The notes beneath the pieces were generated by a model that saw only the letters and a list, made by a program, of their open reading frames with translations, did not search any database and was not told the origin of the DNA. This document shows, piece after piece, positions 16,578 through 24,490 of a stretch of 37,516 bases of DNA; position 1 is the first letter of the stretch, and the number at the start of each line of letters is the position of its first letter. Made by a program: the position numbers and the translations under genes. Source of the stretch: CAZEVY01 sp964515555. GTDB lineage: Bacteria > Acidobacteriota > Terriglobia > Bryobacterales > Bryobacteraceae. The stretch spans positions 1-37,516 of the forward strand of contig CAZEVY010000046.1 in the NCBI GenBank assembly GCA_964515555.1, read 5' to 3'.

Positions 16578-18170
16578 ATGAAGGCTCTGGATTGTCACGC
16601 CCGCATCGCCCCATGCGATTCGGCGACACCCACGGTTTCCTCGAGCCGCTACGGTCTTCCGCCGGAGATGGTCGGGAAAGCCGTGCACCGGCTCGGCTGG
16701 ATCGGCGTGTGCTACGGCTTCGTGTGGGCCGCTCTCTTCGTTATCAACCACCAGTTTCAGCCGCCGGAGATCCGCACGCCGGAGGTGATGGCCTTCTTCG
16801 CGCGCATGACGATGTGCGGCGTCGCGCTGGGCGGGTTGCTGGCCGCGATCGCCTGGAGCAGGAGGATTCCGGCGGCCCTGGCGCTTGATTTCGGGCTGGT
16901 GTTCGAAGTCGCCGCGGCGCTGCTGATCTCGATTTCGGAGAACCGCGGCGGCCACGGGCTCCAGGTCCGCGAGTACGGGATTTCGTCGGTGGCGCTGTGG
17001 GCCTGCATCTTCGTCATGGCCGTGCCGACGACGCTGGGCAAGTCGCTCCTGGCGACCGTCGCGACCGTCCTCATGATTCCAGTGGGCCTGGCGATCGACG
17101 TTCTCTGGGTCGGTTTCGCCTCGCCGCCGATGGGCCGCTGGCTGACGCTCACGCTTCCGCCGCTGGTGGTGGCGCTGTGGGCCGTGGCGCTGTCGCGGTT
17201 CATTTACGAGCTCGGAGCGCAGGTCACGAAAGCGCGCGAAATGGGCAGCTACGAGCTGATCGACCTGCTCGGCCGCGGCGGCATGGGCGAGGTATGGCGC
17301 GCGCGTCACCGCATGCTGGCGCGCAGCGCGGCCATCAAGCTGATCCGGCCCGAGGCGCTTCGCGGCGCCGACCAAGCCGAGACGCTCCGCAAGCGTTTTG
17401 AGCGCGAGGCGCAGGAGACCGCGGCGCTCCAGTCGCCGCACACGGTCTCGATCTTCGACTACGGCGTCACAGACGACGGCGCGTTCTACTACGTCATGGA
17501 GCTGCTCGAGGGCATGGACCTGGAGACCATGGTCGAGCGCCACGGCCCGCTCCCACCGGCGCGCGTCGCGTTTCTGCTCCGCCAGGTCTGCGATTCGCTC
17601 GCCGAGGCGCACGCGCGCGAGCTGCTGCACCGCGACGTGAAGCCGCGCAACATCCTCGCCTGCCGCCTGGGACTGAACTGCGACTTCGTCAAGGTGGTCG
17701 ACTTCGGGCTGGCGCGGCACGTGCGCGCCGGCGAGGAGTCGCGGCTGACGATGGAGGGAGCCATCGCGGGGACTCCGGCATACCTGGCGCCGGAAGTGGC
17801 GCTGGGCTACACGGAGATCGACGCGGCGGCTGATCTCTACGCGGTCGGCTGCGTCGGCTACTGGCTGCTGACCGGAAGTCTCGTCTTCGAGGAAAGCTCG
17901 GTGATGGCGATGGCCATGGCGCACGTGCGCACTGAACCCGTCCGCCCGTCGCTGCGGCTGGGCCGGCCTCTGCCCGAGGACCTCGAAGACGTCGTGCTCG
18001 CCTGCCTGGAAAAGGATCCCAAGCGCCGGCCGCGCACTGCGGCGGAATTGGCCGAGCGGATCGACCGTTGCCGTTTCGACCCGCCCTGGTCGGCGGCGCG
18101 CGCGCGGGAGTGGTGGCAATCGCACGCGCCGGTGCAGGAGCCGCGCGGCGAAGCCGTGGCGGCGCGGTAA
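16578..18170 (+). CDS. Ser/Thr protein kinase with N-terminal six-TM domain
   Basis: A 530-residue membrane-bound Hanks-type kinase. Residues about 38-210 form six hydrophobic segments with no clear sensor motif. A short linker leads to the kinase domain (about 224-495): glycine loop LGRGGMGEVW, ATP lysine in AAIKLI (K254), HRDVKPRN (D353), DFG (D375) and the substrate-recognition motif GTPAYLAPE. All catalytic residues are present, so it should be active. The C-terminus is a short RW-rich tail with no repeats. This order is the reverse of PknB-type kinases, where the kinase comes first and one TM leads to an outside sensor. The start follows the GT39-like gene by 18 bp. The ADOP permease begins 52 bp after its stop. 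Confidence 0.92.
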   Translation: MKALDCHARIAPCDSATPTVSSSRYGLPPEMVGKAVHRLGWIGVCYGFVWAALFVINHQFQPPEIRTPEVMAFFARMTMCGVALGGLLAAIAWSRRIPAALALDFGLVFEVAAALLISISENRGGHGLQVREYGISSVALWACIFVMAVPTTLGKSLLATVATVLMIPVGLAIDVLWVGFASPPMGRWLTLTLPPLVVALWAVALSRFIYELGAQVTKAREMGSYELIDLLGRGGMGEVWRARHRMLARSAAIKLIRPEALRGADQAETLRKRFEREAQETAALQSPHTVSIFDYGVTDDGAFYYVMELLEGMDLETMVERHGPLPPARVAFLLRQVCDSLAEAHARELLHRDVKPRNILACRLGLNCDFVKVVDFGLARHVRAGEESRLTMEGAIAGTPAYLAPEVALGYTEIDAAADLYAVGCVGYWLLTGSLVFEESSVMAMAMAHVRTEPVRPSLRLGRPLPEDLEDVVLACLEKDPKRRPRTAAELAERIDRCRFDPPWSAARAREWWQSHAPVQEPRGEAVAAR

Positions 18171-18222
18171 ATCGACGCTAACCGGAACCTGCTTCGCTCG
18201 TCCACCGTAATCAGGGAGAGCC

Positions 18223-20622
18223 ATGTCCACATTCCTGAGTAACCTCCGCCATGCGTTTCGAAACCTCGCGCGGCAGCCCGGCATCAGCCTGATGACCATC
18301 GGAATGCTGGCCCTCGGCATCGCCGGGGCCACCACCATCTTCAGCATCTTCAACGGGCTGTTCCTGAGGCCCCTTCCGTTCCACGACCCGCTGCGCCTGG
18401 TCGACCTCGACGAAGTCGCCCCGAAGTGGAACCTGGAGTTCGTCGGCATCGCCTACCCGGATTTCCACGAATGGCGGCTGCGGACGACGGCCTTCGAGGG
18501 CATGGCGGTGTGGGACGACGTCGGCGTCAACGTCGTGCACGGCGACTCGGCCGAGTTCGTCAACGCCGCGCTGGTGACGCACGACCTGCTCAAGGTGCTG
18601 GGACTGAAGCCGCATCTCGGCCGCGGCTTCACCGCCGGCGAGGACAAGCCGGGCGGCCCGCGCGTGGCGATGCTCGGCTACGACTTCTGGCAGCGGCTCT
18701 TCCAGGGCCGGCGCGACGTGGTCGGCCAGTCCATCAAGGTGAACGGGGAGGTGTACGCCATCGTCGGCGTGTTGCCGCGCGAAGCGGTGATGCCCGATCG
18801 CGCCGACATGTGGGGACTGCTGCGGACCAGCCCCTCGGAGAATCGCGGCTGGTATCTCAGCGGCGTTGGGCGGCTCAAGCCCGGCGTTTCGATCGAACAG
18901 GCGCGCGCGGATCTCTCGCGCATTCACAAGGCGATGATCCCCAACCGCAACGTCAACGAGATCACCTCGCCCAAGATGATGCCGCTGCGCGAGCGCTACC
19001 TGGGCGACTATCGCACGGCGACCAACGTGCTCCTGGCGGCGGTTGGTGTGGTGCTGTTGATCGCGTGCGTGAACATCGCGGGGCTAATGCTGGCGCGCGG
19101 CACGGCGCGCAGCCGCGAGATGGGAATTCGCGCGGCCATGGGCGCCTCTCGCGGACGCATCGTCGGTCAACTGCTCACCGAGAGCCTGGCGGTGGCGGCG
19201 ATCGGCGGGGCGCTGGGCGCCGCGCTGGGAGTGGCGGGCGTGCGCGGGCTGGTCGGGCTGCTGCCGGATCAAATGCCGCGCTGGGTGCGGTTCGACGTCG
19301 ACTGGCGATTCCTGCTGTTCAGCCTGGCGGCGCCGCTCGGCGCGGCAGTGCTGTTCGGTCTCTGGCCGGCGCTCGATGCGGCGCGCGTGAACGTCGCCGG
19401 CGCCTTGCACGAGGCGACGGCGCGGACGTCGGCGTCGGCGGGGCGGCGCCGAAGCCTGAACGCGTTGGTGGTGTTCGAATTCGCACTGGCGGTGACGTTG
19501 CTGGTCGCCAGCGGCCTGCTGGTGCGGGCGTTCGGGCGATTGATGCAGGTGAATCCGGGATATCGCACCGAGAACGTGCTGCTCTACAACGTGCGTGTTC
19601 CGGCGCCGAAGTACGAAAAGCCGGAGGTGCGCAACATGTTCTATTCGCGATTGCTCGACAGGATGCGGGCGCTGGCGGGTGTGCGCGACGCCGGCATCTG
19701 CACGGCGCCGCCGATGGGCGGCCACTGGGGGAACTTCTTCCAGGTGGAGAACGCGCCGCCGCGCCGCGCCAACGAGCAGGATCCGGTCGTGCTCCAGCGC
19801 ATGGCGACGCCGGGCTACTTCGAAGCCATGGGAATCGCGCTGAAGTCCGGCCGCTGGTTCCGCGAGGGCGACGGGAAGGACGACGCCTCCCGCGTGATGA
19901 TCGTCAACGAAACCTTCGCGAAGACCTTCTTCCCCAACGCCGACCCCATCGGAAGGCGCGTCAAGCATCGCGGTAACAACCCGTGGATGACGGTGGTCGG
20001 CGTCGCCGGCGACATCAAGCACTACGGCCTGGAGCGCGAGATGCGTCCGGGAGTCTATATGCCGCTGGTAGGGAATCCGCCGGGAAGCGCTTCCGTGGTG
20101 CTGCGCACATCGGTCGACCCCACGAGCGTCGTCGCCGCGGCGCGTGGAGCGCTGCGCGAGCTCGACGCCGAGATCCCGATGAACCGTGTCATCACCATGG
20201 CCCAGCGCGTGAGCGATTCCATCTGGGTGCGGCGGACCTATTCGACGCTGATCGGCGCCTTCGCGGCGGTGGCGCTGCTGCTGGCGGTCGGCGGCATCTA
20301 TGGGGTGGTCTCGTATTCGGTGTCGCAACGCACGCGCGAGATCGGAATCCGCATGGCGCTGGGGGCCGAGCAGTCGGGCGTGCTGCGGCAGGTGCTGGGA
20401 CGGGGCATGGCTCTGGCGGCGGCGGGCGCGGCGATCGGGATGGCGGCCGCTTTCGGCGCGGCGCGCTACATGGGCGCCATGCTGTTCGGCGTCAGGCCGG
20501 GCGATCCGCCGACGTACGCGGCGGTCGCCGCGCTGCTGATCGGAGTGGCGCTGCTGGCGAACCTGTTCCCGGCGCGCCGGGCGGCCGCGGTCGACCCGAT
20601 GCGCGCCCTGCGCGTCGAGTAG
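18223..20622 (+). CDS. ADOP-family FtsX/MacB-like permease without its own ATPase
   Basis: A 799-residue membrane protein with two FtsX/MacB-type modules in one chain: TM near residues 20-42, a first extracytoplasmic MacB core domain, a three-TM FtsX cluster (about 270-395), a middle TM (VVFEFALAVTLLVASGLLV), a second core domain, and a second FtsX cluster (about 675-790) ending PARRAAAVDPMRALRVE. The coupling-type segment GIRAAMGASRGRIVGQLLTES and its repeat GIRMALGAEQSGVLRQVLG are the FtsX signatures. This is the acidobacterial duplicated orphan permease layout; no ABC ATPase is encoded nearby. MacB-like proteins are mechanotransmission devices in export or envelope stress; the substrate is unknown. 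The start ATG at 18223 follows GGGAGAG at good spacing. Confidence 0.93.
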   Translation: MSTFLSNLRHAFRNLARQPGISLMTIGMLALGIAGATTIFSIFNGLFLRPLPFHDPLRLVDLDEVAPKWNLEFVGIAYPDFHEWRLRTTAFEGMAVWDDVGVNVVHGDSAEFVNAALVTHDLLKVLGLKPHLGRGFTAGEDKPGGPRVAMLGYDFWQRLFQGRRDVVGQSIKVNGEVYAIVGVLPREAVMPDRADMWGLLRTSPSENRGWYLSGVGRLKPGVSIEQARADLSRIHKAMIPNRNVNEITSPKMMPLRERYLGDYRTATNVLLAAVGVVLLIACVNIAGLMLARGTARSREMGIRAAMGASRGRIVGQLLTESLAVAAIGGALGAALGVAGVRGLVGLLPDQMPRWVRFDVDWRFLLFSLAAPLGAAVLFGLWPALDAARVNVAGALHEATARTSASAGRRRSLNALVVFEFALAVTLLVASGLLVRAFGRLMQVNPGYRTENVLLYNVRVPAPKYEKPEVRNMFYSRLLDRMRALAGVRDAGICTAPPMGGHWGNFFQVENAPPRRANEQDPVVLQRMATPGYFEAMGIALKSGRWFREGDGKDDASRVMIVNETFAKTFFPNADPIGRRVKHRGNNPWMTVVGVAGDIKHYGLEREMRPGVYMPLVGNPPGSASVVLRTSVDPTSVVAAARGALRELDAEIPMNRVITMAQRVSDSIWVRRTYSTLIGAFAAVALLLAVGGIYGVVSYSVSQRTREIGIRMALGAEQSGVLRQVLGRGMALAAAGAAIGMAAAFGAARYMGAMLFGVRPGDPPTYAAVAALLIGVALLANLFPARRAAAVDPMRALRVE

Positions 20623-22539
20623 TTACTGCGCCAGCTCCCACTCCAGCATGATGGCGTTGACCGCGCGCGGGCCGCTGCGAAGCACCACGCGGCTCCAGTT
20701 GTTGGCCGCCGAGGGCGCCTCCACCACCACGATGTCGGCGGCGCGGCGCGCGTCGGGACGAAAGGCCGTGCGATTCCACCCGTTGGCCGCCCCCGGCGCC
20801 TCGACGACGTTCCCGCGCGCGTACTTCGGGGCCGTGCTGAACACCGTGAACCCGCCGCTCGACATCTCCGCCGGGTAGGCCCCGATACGCACCGGCGCAC
20901 CGGGAAGCTGCGCATTGACGTTGCCGGCGGATGCCTTGCGTCCCTCGATCGTCAGCGTGGTGTTCGCCGCCAGGCTTCCGATCCAGATGAGCCGGCCCGC
21001 CGGCGGCCCACTGTAGGCCGCCTTGACCGGTTCCGGCGCAGGCGGCGGTGACGGCTGCTGCTGCTTGGGGGTGGCCGCGGGCGGCGCGGCGGACGGGGCG
21101 GGCTTCGGCGGGAAGACGTCGGGGGGCCGCGCCGGAGCCGTATCCACCGTCACGGGGATCTGTGCGATCGGCAGTCCCGTCGCGGTCGCGGTGGCGATTG
21201 GCGGCGGCTGGGGCGCCGCCGGCAGGGCGGCCGTGAGCGTCTCGACCTTTTTCGACTGCGGCGGCGAGAAAGGTTTGGCGACCTCCCGGGGGCTCGGGGG
21301 CGGCGCGGCTGGCTTGCCGCCGGCGACCCGGACGGCGGCTGCGGCCGCCAATTCCCGGTATCTTCGGTCGATTGTCCCGTTTTCTTCCTGGATTTTCTGT
21401 AATTGCTCGCGCAATAAGCTCAACGTCCGGAGGTGTTCGCGGTTTCCGGAGGCCGGCTCGCCGTTGGCCGCATCCGCGACATGGAGAAAACGCGACAGCT
21501 CCTCGACCAGCCCGTCCCTGGTCTCCAGTTGAAACCGCACCCGCACCTGGTTCGAGGCGCGGATCGTGCTCCAGGACCCCTGCCTGAGCACGGCCAGCTC
21601 CACCGGATAGACGACGCGCGCTTCTCCGTCCACCACCTCGATCACCGCCTGGGTCGCGTCCCGCACCGTGGGCAGCCGTGGATCCCAGGCGACATGGAGC
21701 CTGCCGCCGCGCTCGAAAACGCGCAGCGATACGCCCGTATAGAGCGGAACACCCGGCCGGGCGGCGTTCCATTGGAATAGCGCAAACGCCGTGGCGGCGC
21801 CCGCCACCACGATCGCTGCGATTCCCGCGCCGATGTACCGCCCTCGCGACGGGCCGCGCGCGCTGGGCAGCGACAGGATCTGCGGCGGTGGTCCCGGCGG
21901 CCGGCGACCCGCGGATCGCAGCACCGGAAGGTCCGCGGGAGGGGCCTCAGCCGGCGGAGGCGGGTCCACCACGGGACCTGCTTCGAACTCCTTGTACGAC
22001 GCATGCACCCGCATCGGCTTGTCCGTCTCCCGGACGAAGAACCCGGCCCGCGTGGGTCCCTGGACTTCGGGCCGGATGACCAGGGCGACATGCCAGGGCT
22101 CGGGAAAGAACCGGTTGTAGATCTGGATCGCTTCCGTTGTGAGCGAGAGATCGCCCAGCGTTCGCGAATGATACCACCCGACGGGAACCAGGTCCTTCAA
22201 CTCCGGCATTCCGTGATAATGCGTGAGGAGCCGTTGCAGCCCTTTCTCATCGGCCGTCGACAGAGTGAACCGCGGTCCGCCGGAATGCTCGCACGCAATC
22301 GGGCTGAACGCCAGTATCTTTACCAGGTCGCCGTGGTGTTCCCCGAAAAGGACCCCTCCGACCTCCCGGCCGCCGAAGGGAAACTCGAGATAGCTCTTGA
22401 CCACCTGGTCGACGATGCGCGCGAGCACGGCGGTCGAATACTCGATCACCGGAGTCATTTCCGCGACGCTCCAGATGCCGAATTCCGGAGGGTCCGGAGA
22501 GACCCGCTGCTTGGGCGGCAGGTTGAAACGGATTCTCAC
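20623..22539 (-). CDS. Membrane-anchored protein with degenerate MPN/JAB domain
   Basis: A 638-residue multi-part protein. Residues about 30-170 form an MPN/JAB-like domain: REVGGVLFGE carries the conserved Glu, VPVGWYHSRTLGDLSLTTE sits where the JAMM metal motif H-x-H-x7-S-x2-D should be, and WHVALVIRP follows. The second His is Arg and the last Asp is Glu, so metal-dependent peptidase activity is doubtful. Then come a proline-rich linker, one TM (about 235-257), a beta-sandwich-like part (262-355), a coiled coil (366-400), a long proline/alanine-rich stretch and a C-terminal beta domain. The last domain holds a near repeat, VVEAPGAANGWNR and VVEAPSAANNWSR. The start is GTG at 22539; an ATG at 22458 is the alternative. 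The stop directly abuts the ADOP stop (convergent). Confidence 0.7.
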   Translation of the reverse strand: MRIRFNLPPKQRVSPDPPEFGIWSVAEMTPVIEYSTAVLARIVDQVVKSYLEFPFGGREVGGVLFGEHHGDLVKILAFSPIACEHSGGPRFTLSTADEKGLQRLLTHYHGMPELKDLVPVGWYHSRTLGDLSLTTEAIQIYNRFFPEPWHVALVIRPEVQGPTRAGFFVRETDKPMRVHASYKEFEAGPVVDPPPPAEAPPADLPVLRSAGRRPPGPPPQILSLPSARGPSRGRYIGAGIAAIVVAGAATAFALFQWNAARPGVPLYTGVSLRVFERGGRLHVAWDPRLPTVRDATQAVIEVVDGEARVVYPVELAVLRQGSWSTIRASNQVRVRFQLETRDGLVEELSRFLHVADAANGEPASGNREHLRTLSLLREQLQKIQEENGTIDRRYRELAAAAAVRVAGGKPAAPPPSPREVAKPFSPPQSKKVETLTAALPAAPQPPPIATATATGLPIAQIPVTVDTAPARPPDVFPPKPAPSAAPPAATPKQQQPSPPPAPEPVKAAYSGPPAGRLIWIGSLAANTTLTIEGRKASAGNVNAQLPGAPVRIGAYPAEMSSGGFTVFSTAPKYARGNVVEAPGAANGWNRTAFRPDARRAADIVVVEAPSAANNWSRVVLRSGPRAVNAIMLEWELAQ

Positions 22540-22585
22540 CGGGTGTTCGCCTTATTCTACACCTCGGGTCCCGGACTTCGCGGGT

Positions 22586-23704
22586 TTACCGCAACTCCAC
22601 GCCGGAGACCGCCACGCCGCGCTCGCGGAGATCGACCGAGTCGGGCGACGCCCAGCGGTCCAGCGTGAACTCGACGACGACGCGGCCCTCGGCCGCCGCC
22701 GGCACGGTCGCCCGATAAGAGTGGTCGCCGGCCTCGGCGTAAATGCGCGATGGCAGGGGGAGACCGTTGGCGGTCGCGGCGATCGTAAGCGTGCCCCCAC
22801 GCGCGTGCATTTCCGGCGGATAGAGGAACCGCAGCGTGAGGCGCGACTCTCGCGGCTGCGCGCGAAAAGCGACCGAGAACCGGCGTTCGGTCCATCGCCA
22901 GTCGGTGAAGCCTTCCGGCGCGTGCCAGCCCGAGAGGAGGTCGCCATTGGTGAGGCGGTTGCGCCGTCGCGCCAGACAGAAGAAGCGCGCGTCGCCGGCG
23001 TCGGTCACCGGGTCGGATTCGGCGGTGTTGCCGGTTTCGAGCGAGTCGAGGATCTCCCATCCGGCGCGATCGAGCAGGCGCCGCACGCCCGCCGCGGTGA
23101 AGATCCAGTAGTTGGTCGAATCGCCCGACACCTCGGAGTCTTCGAGCAGCCACGCCACTGGCAGCGATCCGATGTCGGCCGTCCTGGCAGGATCGAATCG
23201 GGCGATGCGGGTCGAGAGGACAGCGTAGCGCGCGCGGCGCGCGAGATTCTCCAGGACCTGGAAGGGGTTCTTCAGGTGATAGAGCACGCCGAACAGGAAG
23301 GCCACGCCGTAGAACCTGTCGCCGGGCGGCCAGAAGTTCGCGTCGATATCCTGCTCATGAATTCCGATCGAGGAGCCGAGTGCGCCTTGCAAGGCCCGGA
23401 CACCCCGCATTTCATTGGCGTTGGTTCCGGGATTATCGATGGCGTCCACCCGGCAGCCGAGCGATTCCAGGAAAAGGGCGAGATGGCCGTCTCCGCATCC
23501 CACGTCGAGTACGGGGTCCTCGCCGATAAGCCGCGACAAACAACGCCGCTCGCCGGTCAGCAGGCGATCGAGTGTGCAGAAGCTGCCCAGGGTGTCGTAG
23601 CGATACCAGGAAAAATCGACCGCCAAGCCCCGCTGGGCCTGGTCGATACGCTCCCAGAACGAGGCGGCGAGGGGCAGCAGATCGGCGATGTCGGCGGAGA
23701 GCAC
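22586..23704 (-). CDS. SAM-dependent methyltransferase with C-terminal beta domain
   Basis: About 372 residues. The SAM domain is class I: PVLDVGCGDGHLALFLESLG, then VDAIDNPGTN, with GVAFLFGVLYHLKNPFQVLE in the motif IV region. Distant similarity in layout to CmoB/DUF1698-type enzymes is possible. Residues beyond about 255 form a separate all-beta domain (GWHAPEGFTDWRWTERRFSV ... DLRERGVAVSGVEL) seen attached to bacterial methyltransferases and glycosyltransferases that modify cell-surface glycans. I chose the GTG at 23704 (MLSADIADLLPLAASFW). The frame stays open to a TTG at 23800, but that stretch is a tandem copy of a dispersed repeat and codes for RSRSRLRNSRSRLRK. A glycan or lipid substrate is inference. 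Confidence 0.75.
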   Translation of the reverse strand: MLSADIADLLPLAASFWERIDQAQRGLAVDFSWYRYDTLGSFCTLDRLLTGERRCLSRLIGEDPVLDVGCGDGHLALFLESLGCRVDAIDNPGTNANEMRGVRALQGALGSSIGIHEQDIDANFWPPGDRFYGVAFLFGVLYHLKNPFQVLENLARRARYAVLSTRIARFDPARTADIGSLPVAWLLEDSEVSGDSTNYWIFTAAGVRRLLDRAGWEILDSLETGNTAESDPVTDAGDARFFCLARRRNRLTNGDLLSGWHAPEGFTDWRWTERRFSVAFRAQPRESRLTLRFLYPPEMHARGGTLTIAATANGLPLPSRIYAEAGDHSYRATVPAAAEGRVVVEFTLDRWASPDSVDLRERGVAVSGVELR

Positions 23705-23744
23705 GGATTGATGCGACGTGGTTTGAACAGGCCAGTATACGCCT

Positions 23745-23815
23745 TTACGGAGCCGCGAGCGTGAGTTACGGAGCCGCGAGCGTGAGCGAGCGGTCTGCAA
23801 CGTACTTGCATTTCG
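23745..23815 (+). repeat. Tandem double copy of the dispersed GC-rich repeat (copy 3)
   Basis: Two exact 21-bp units lie head to tail (23745-23765 and 23766-23786), each containing GGAGCCGCGAGCGTGAG; the second continues CGAGCGGTCT. The following bases (GCAACGTAC, then TTTCGATGACGA near 23812) match the right half of the MITE-like element at 29576-29640. It lies in the divergent gap between the methyltransferase and lepB. Confidence 0.7.
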
Positions 23816-23920
23816 ATGACGAACACCGCCCGGCGAAACCTCCGCCCGCTTGCCGCGTCCAACCTGACAGGCGGCCCTTGCCGGAGCCGCCTCAAACTGC
23901 TACTTTTGGGACTTAGCCGA

Positions 23921-24490
23921 ATGACGGAGCCCGACGACATCCAGCCGAGCGCCGAGCCGCCCGCCCGCCGCATCCTGACCGGCGGCATCTTCTGGGTCCG
24001 CGACATGCTGCTGTCGGTGCTCATCGCGATCCTGGTCATCCTGTTCATCTATCAGCCGGTCAAGGTCGAGGGCACCAGCATGATGCCCGCGCTCGCCGAC
24101 CAGGAGCGCATCTTCATCAACAAGTTCGTTTACCGCTTCGGCATCGGCGCCATCGAACGCGGCGATCTGGTGGTCTTCTGGTATCCGAACGACCCCTCGA
24201 AGTCCTATATCAAGCGCGTCATCGGCCTGCCCGGCGACACCGTGGAAATCGAGGAAGGCGTTGTCCGCGTCAACGGCCGCGCGCTCGAGGAAGACTACGT
24301 CCCCAACGATTACCGCGACCACTTTTCGAGTCCTCCCTCGCGCCTTCTCCCCGACGAGTTTTTCGTCATGGGCGATCACCGCAGTTCCTCCAACGACAGC
24401 CGCATCTGGGGACCCGTGCATCGCCGATACATCTACGGCAAGGCCGTATTCGTCTACTGGCCCCTCGACAAAATCGGCGTCCTCAGATAG
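23921..24490 (+). CDS. lepB: Signal peptidase I
   Basis: A 189-residue type I signal peptidase that cleaves Sec and Tat leaders at the outer face of the membrane. One TM (about 24-45) is followed by VEGTSMMPAL with the nucleophile S53, then SYIKRVIGLPGD with the general base K98, and MGDHRSSSNDSR, the box E motif. The start at 23921 (MTEPDDIQPS) is chosen because the longer frame to 23816 reads through repeat-like sequence. Its last 37 bases overlap the end of the convergent PBP/SpoIID fusion gene. Several exported proteins in this window would be clients. Confidence 0.95.
   Translation: MTEPDDIQPSAEPPARRILTGGIFWVRDMLLSVLIAILVILFIYQPVKVEGTSMMPALADQERIFINKFVYRFGIGAIERGDLVVFWYPNDPSKSYIKRVIGLPGDTVEIEEGVVRVNGRALEEDYVPNDYRDHFSSPPSRLLPDEFFVMGDHRSSSNDSRIWGPVHRRYIYGKAVFVYWPLDKIGVLR

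Noticed and set aside
16410..18449. 679-residue minus-strand open frame
   Set aside because: It lies antisense to the kinase gene, is rich in R, H, Q and E from GC codon bias, and has no domain; the plus-strand kinase is certain.
19084..20328. 414-residue minus-strand open frame
   Set aside because: Antisense to the ADOP permease; His/Arg-rich composition typical of antisense frames in GC-rich genes.
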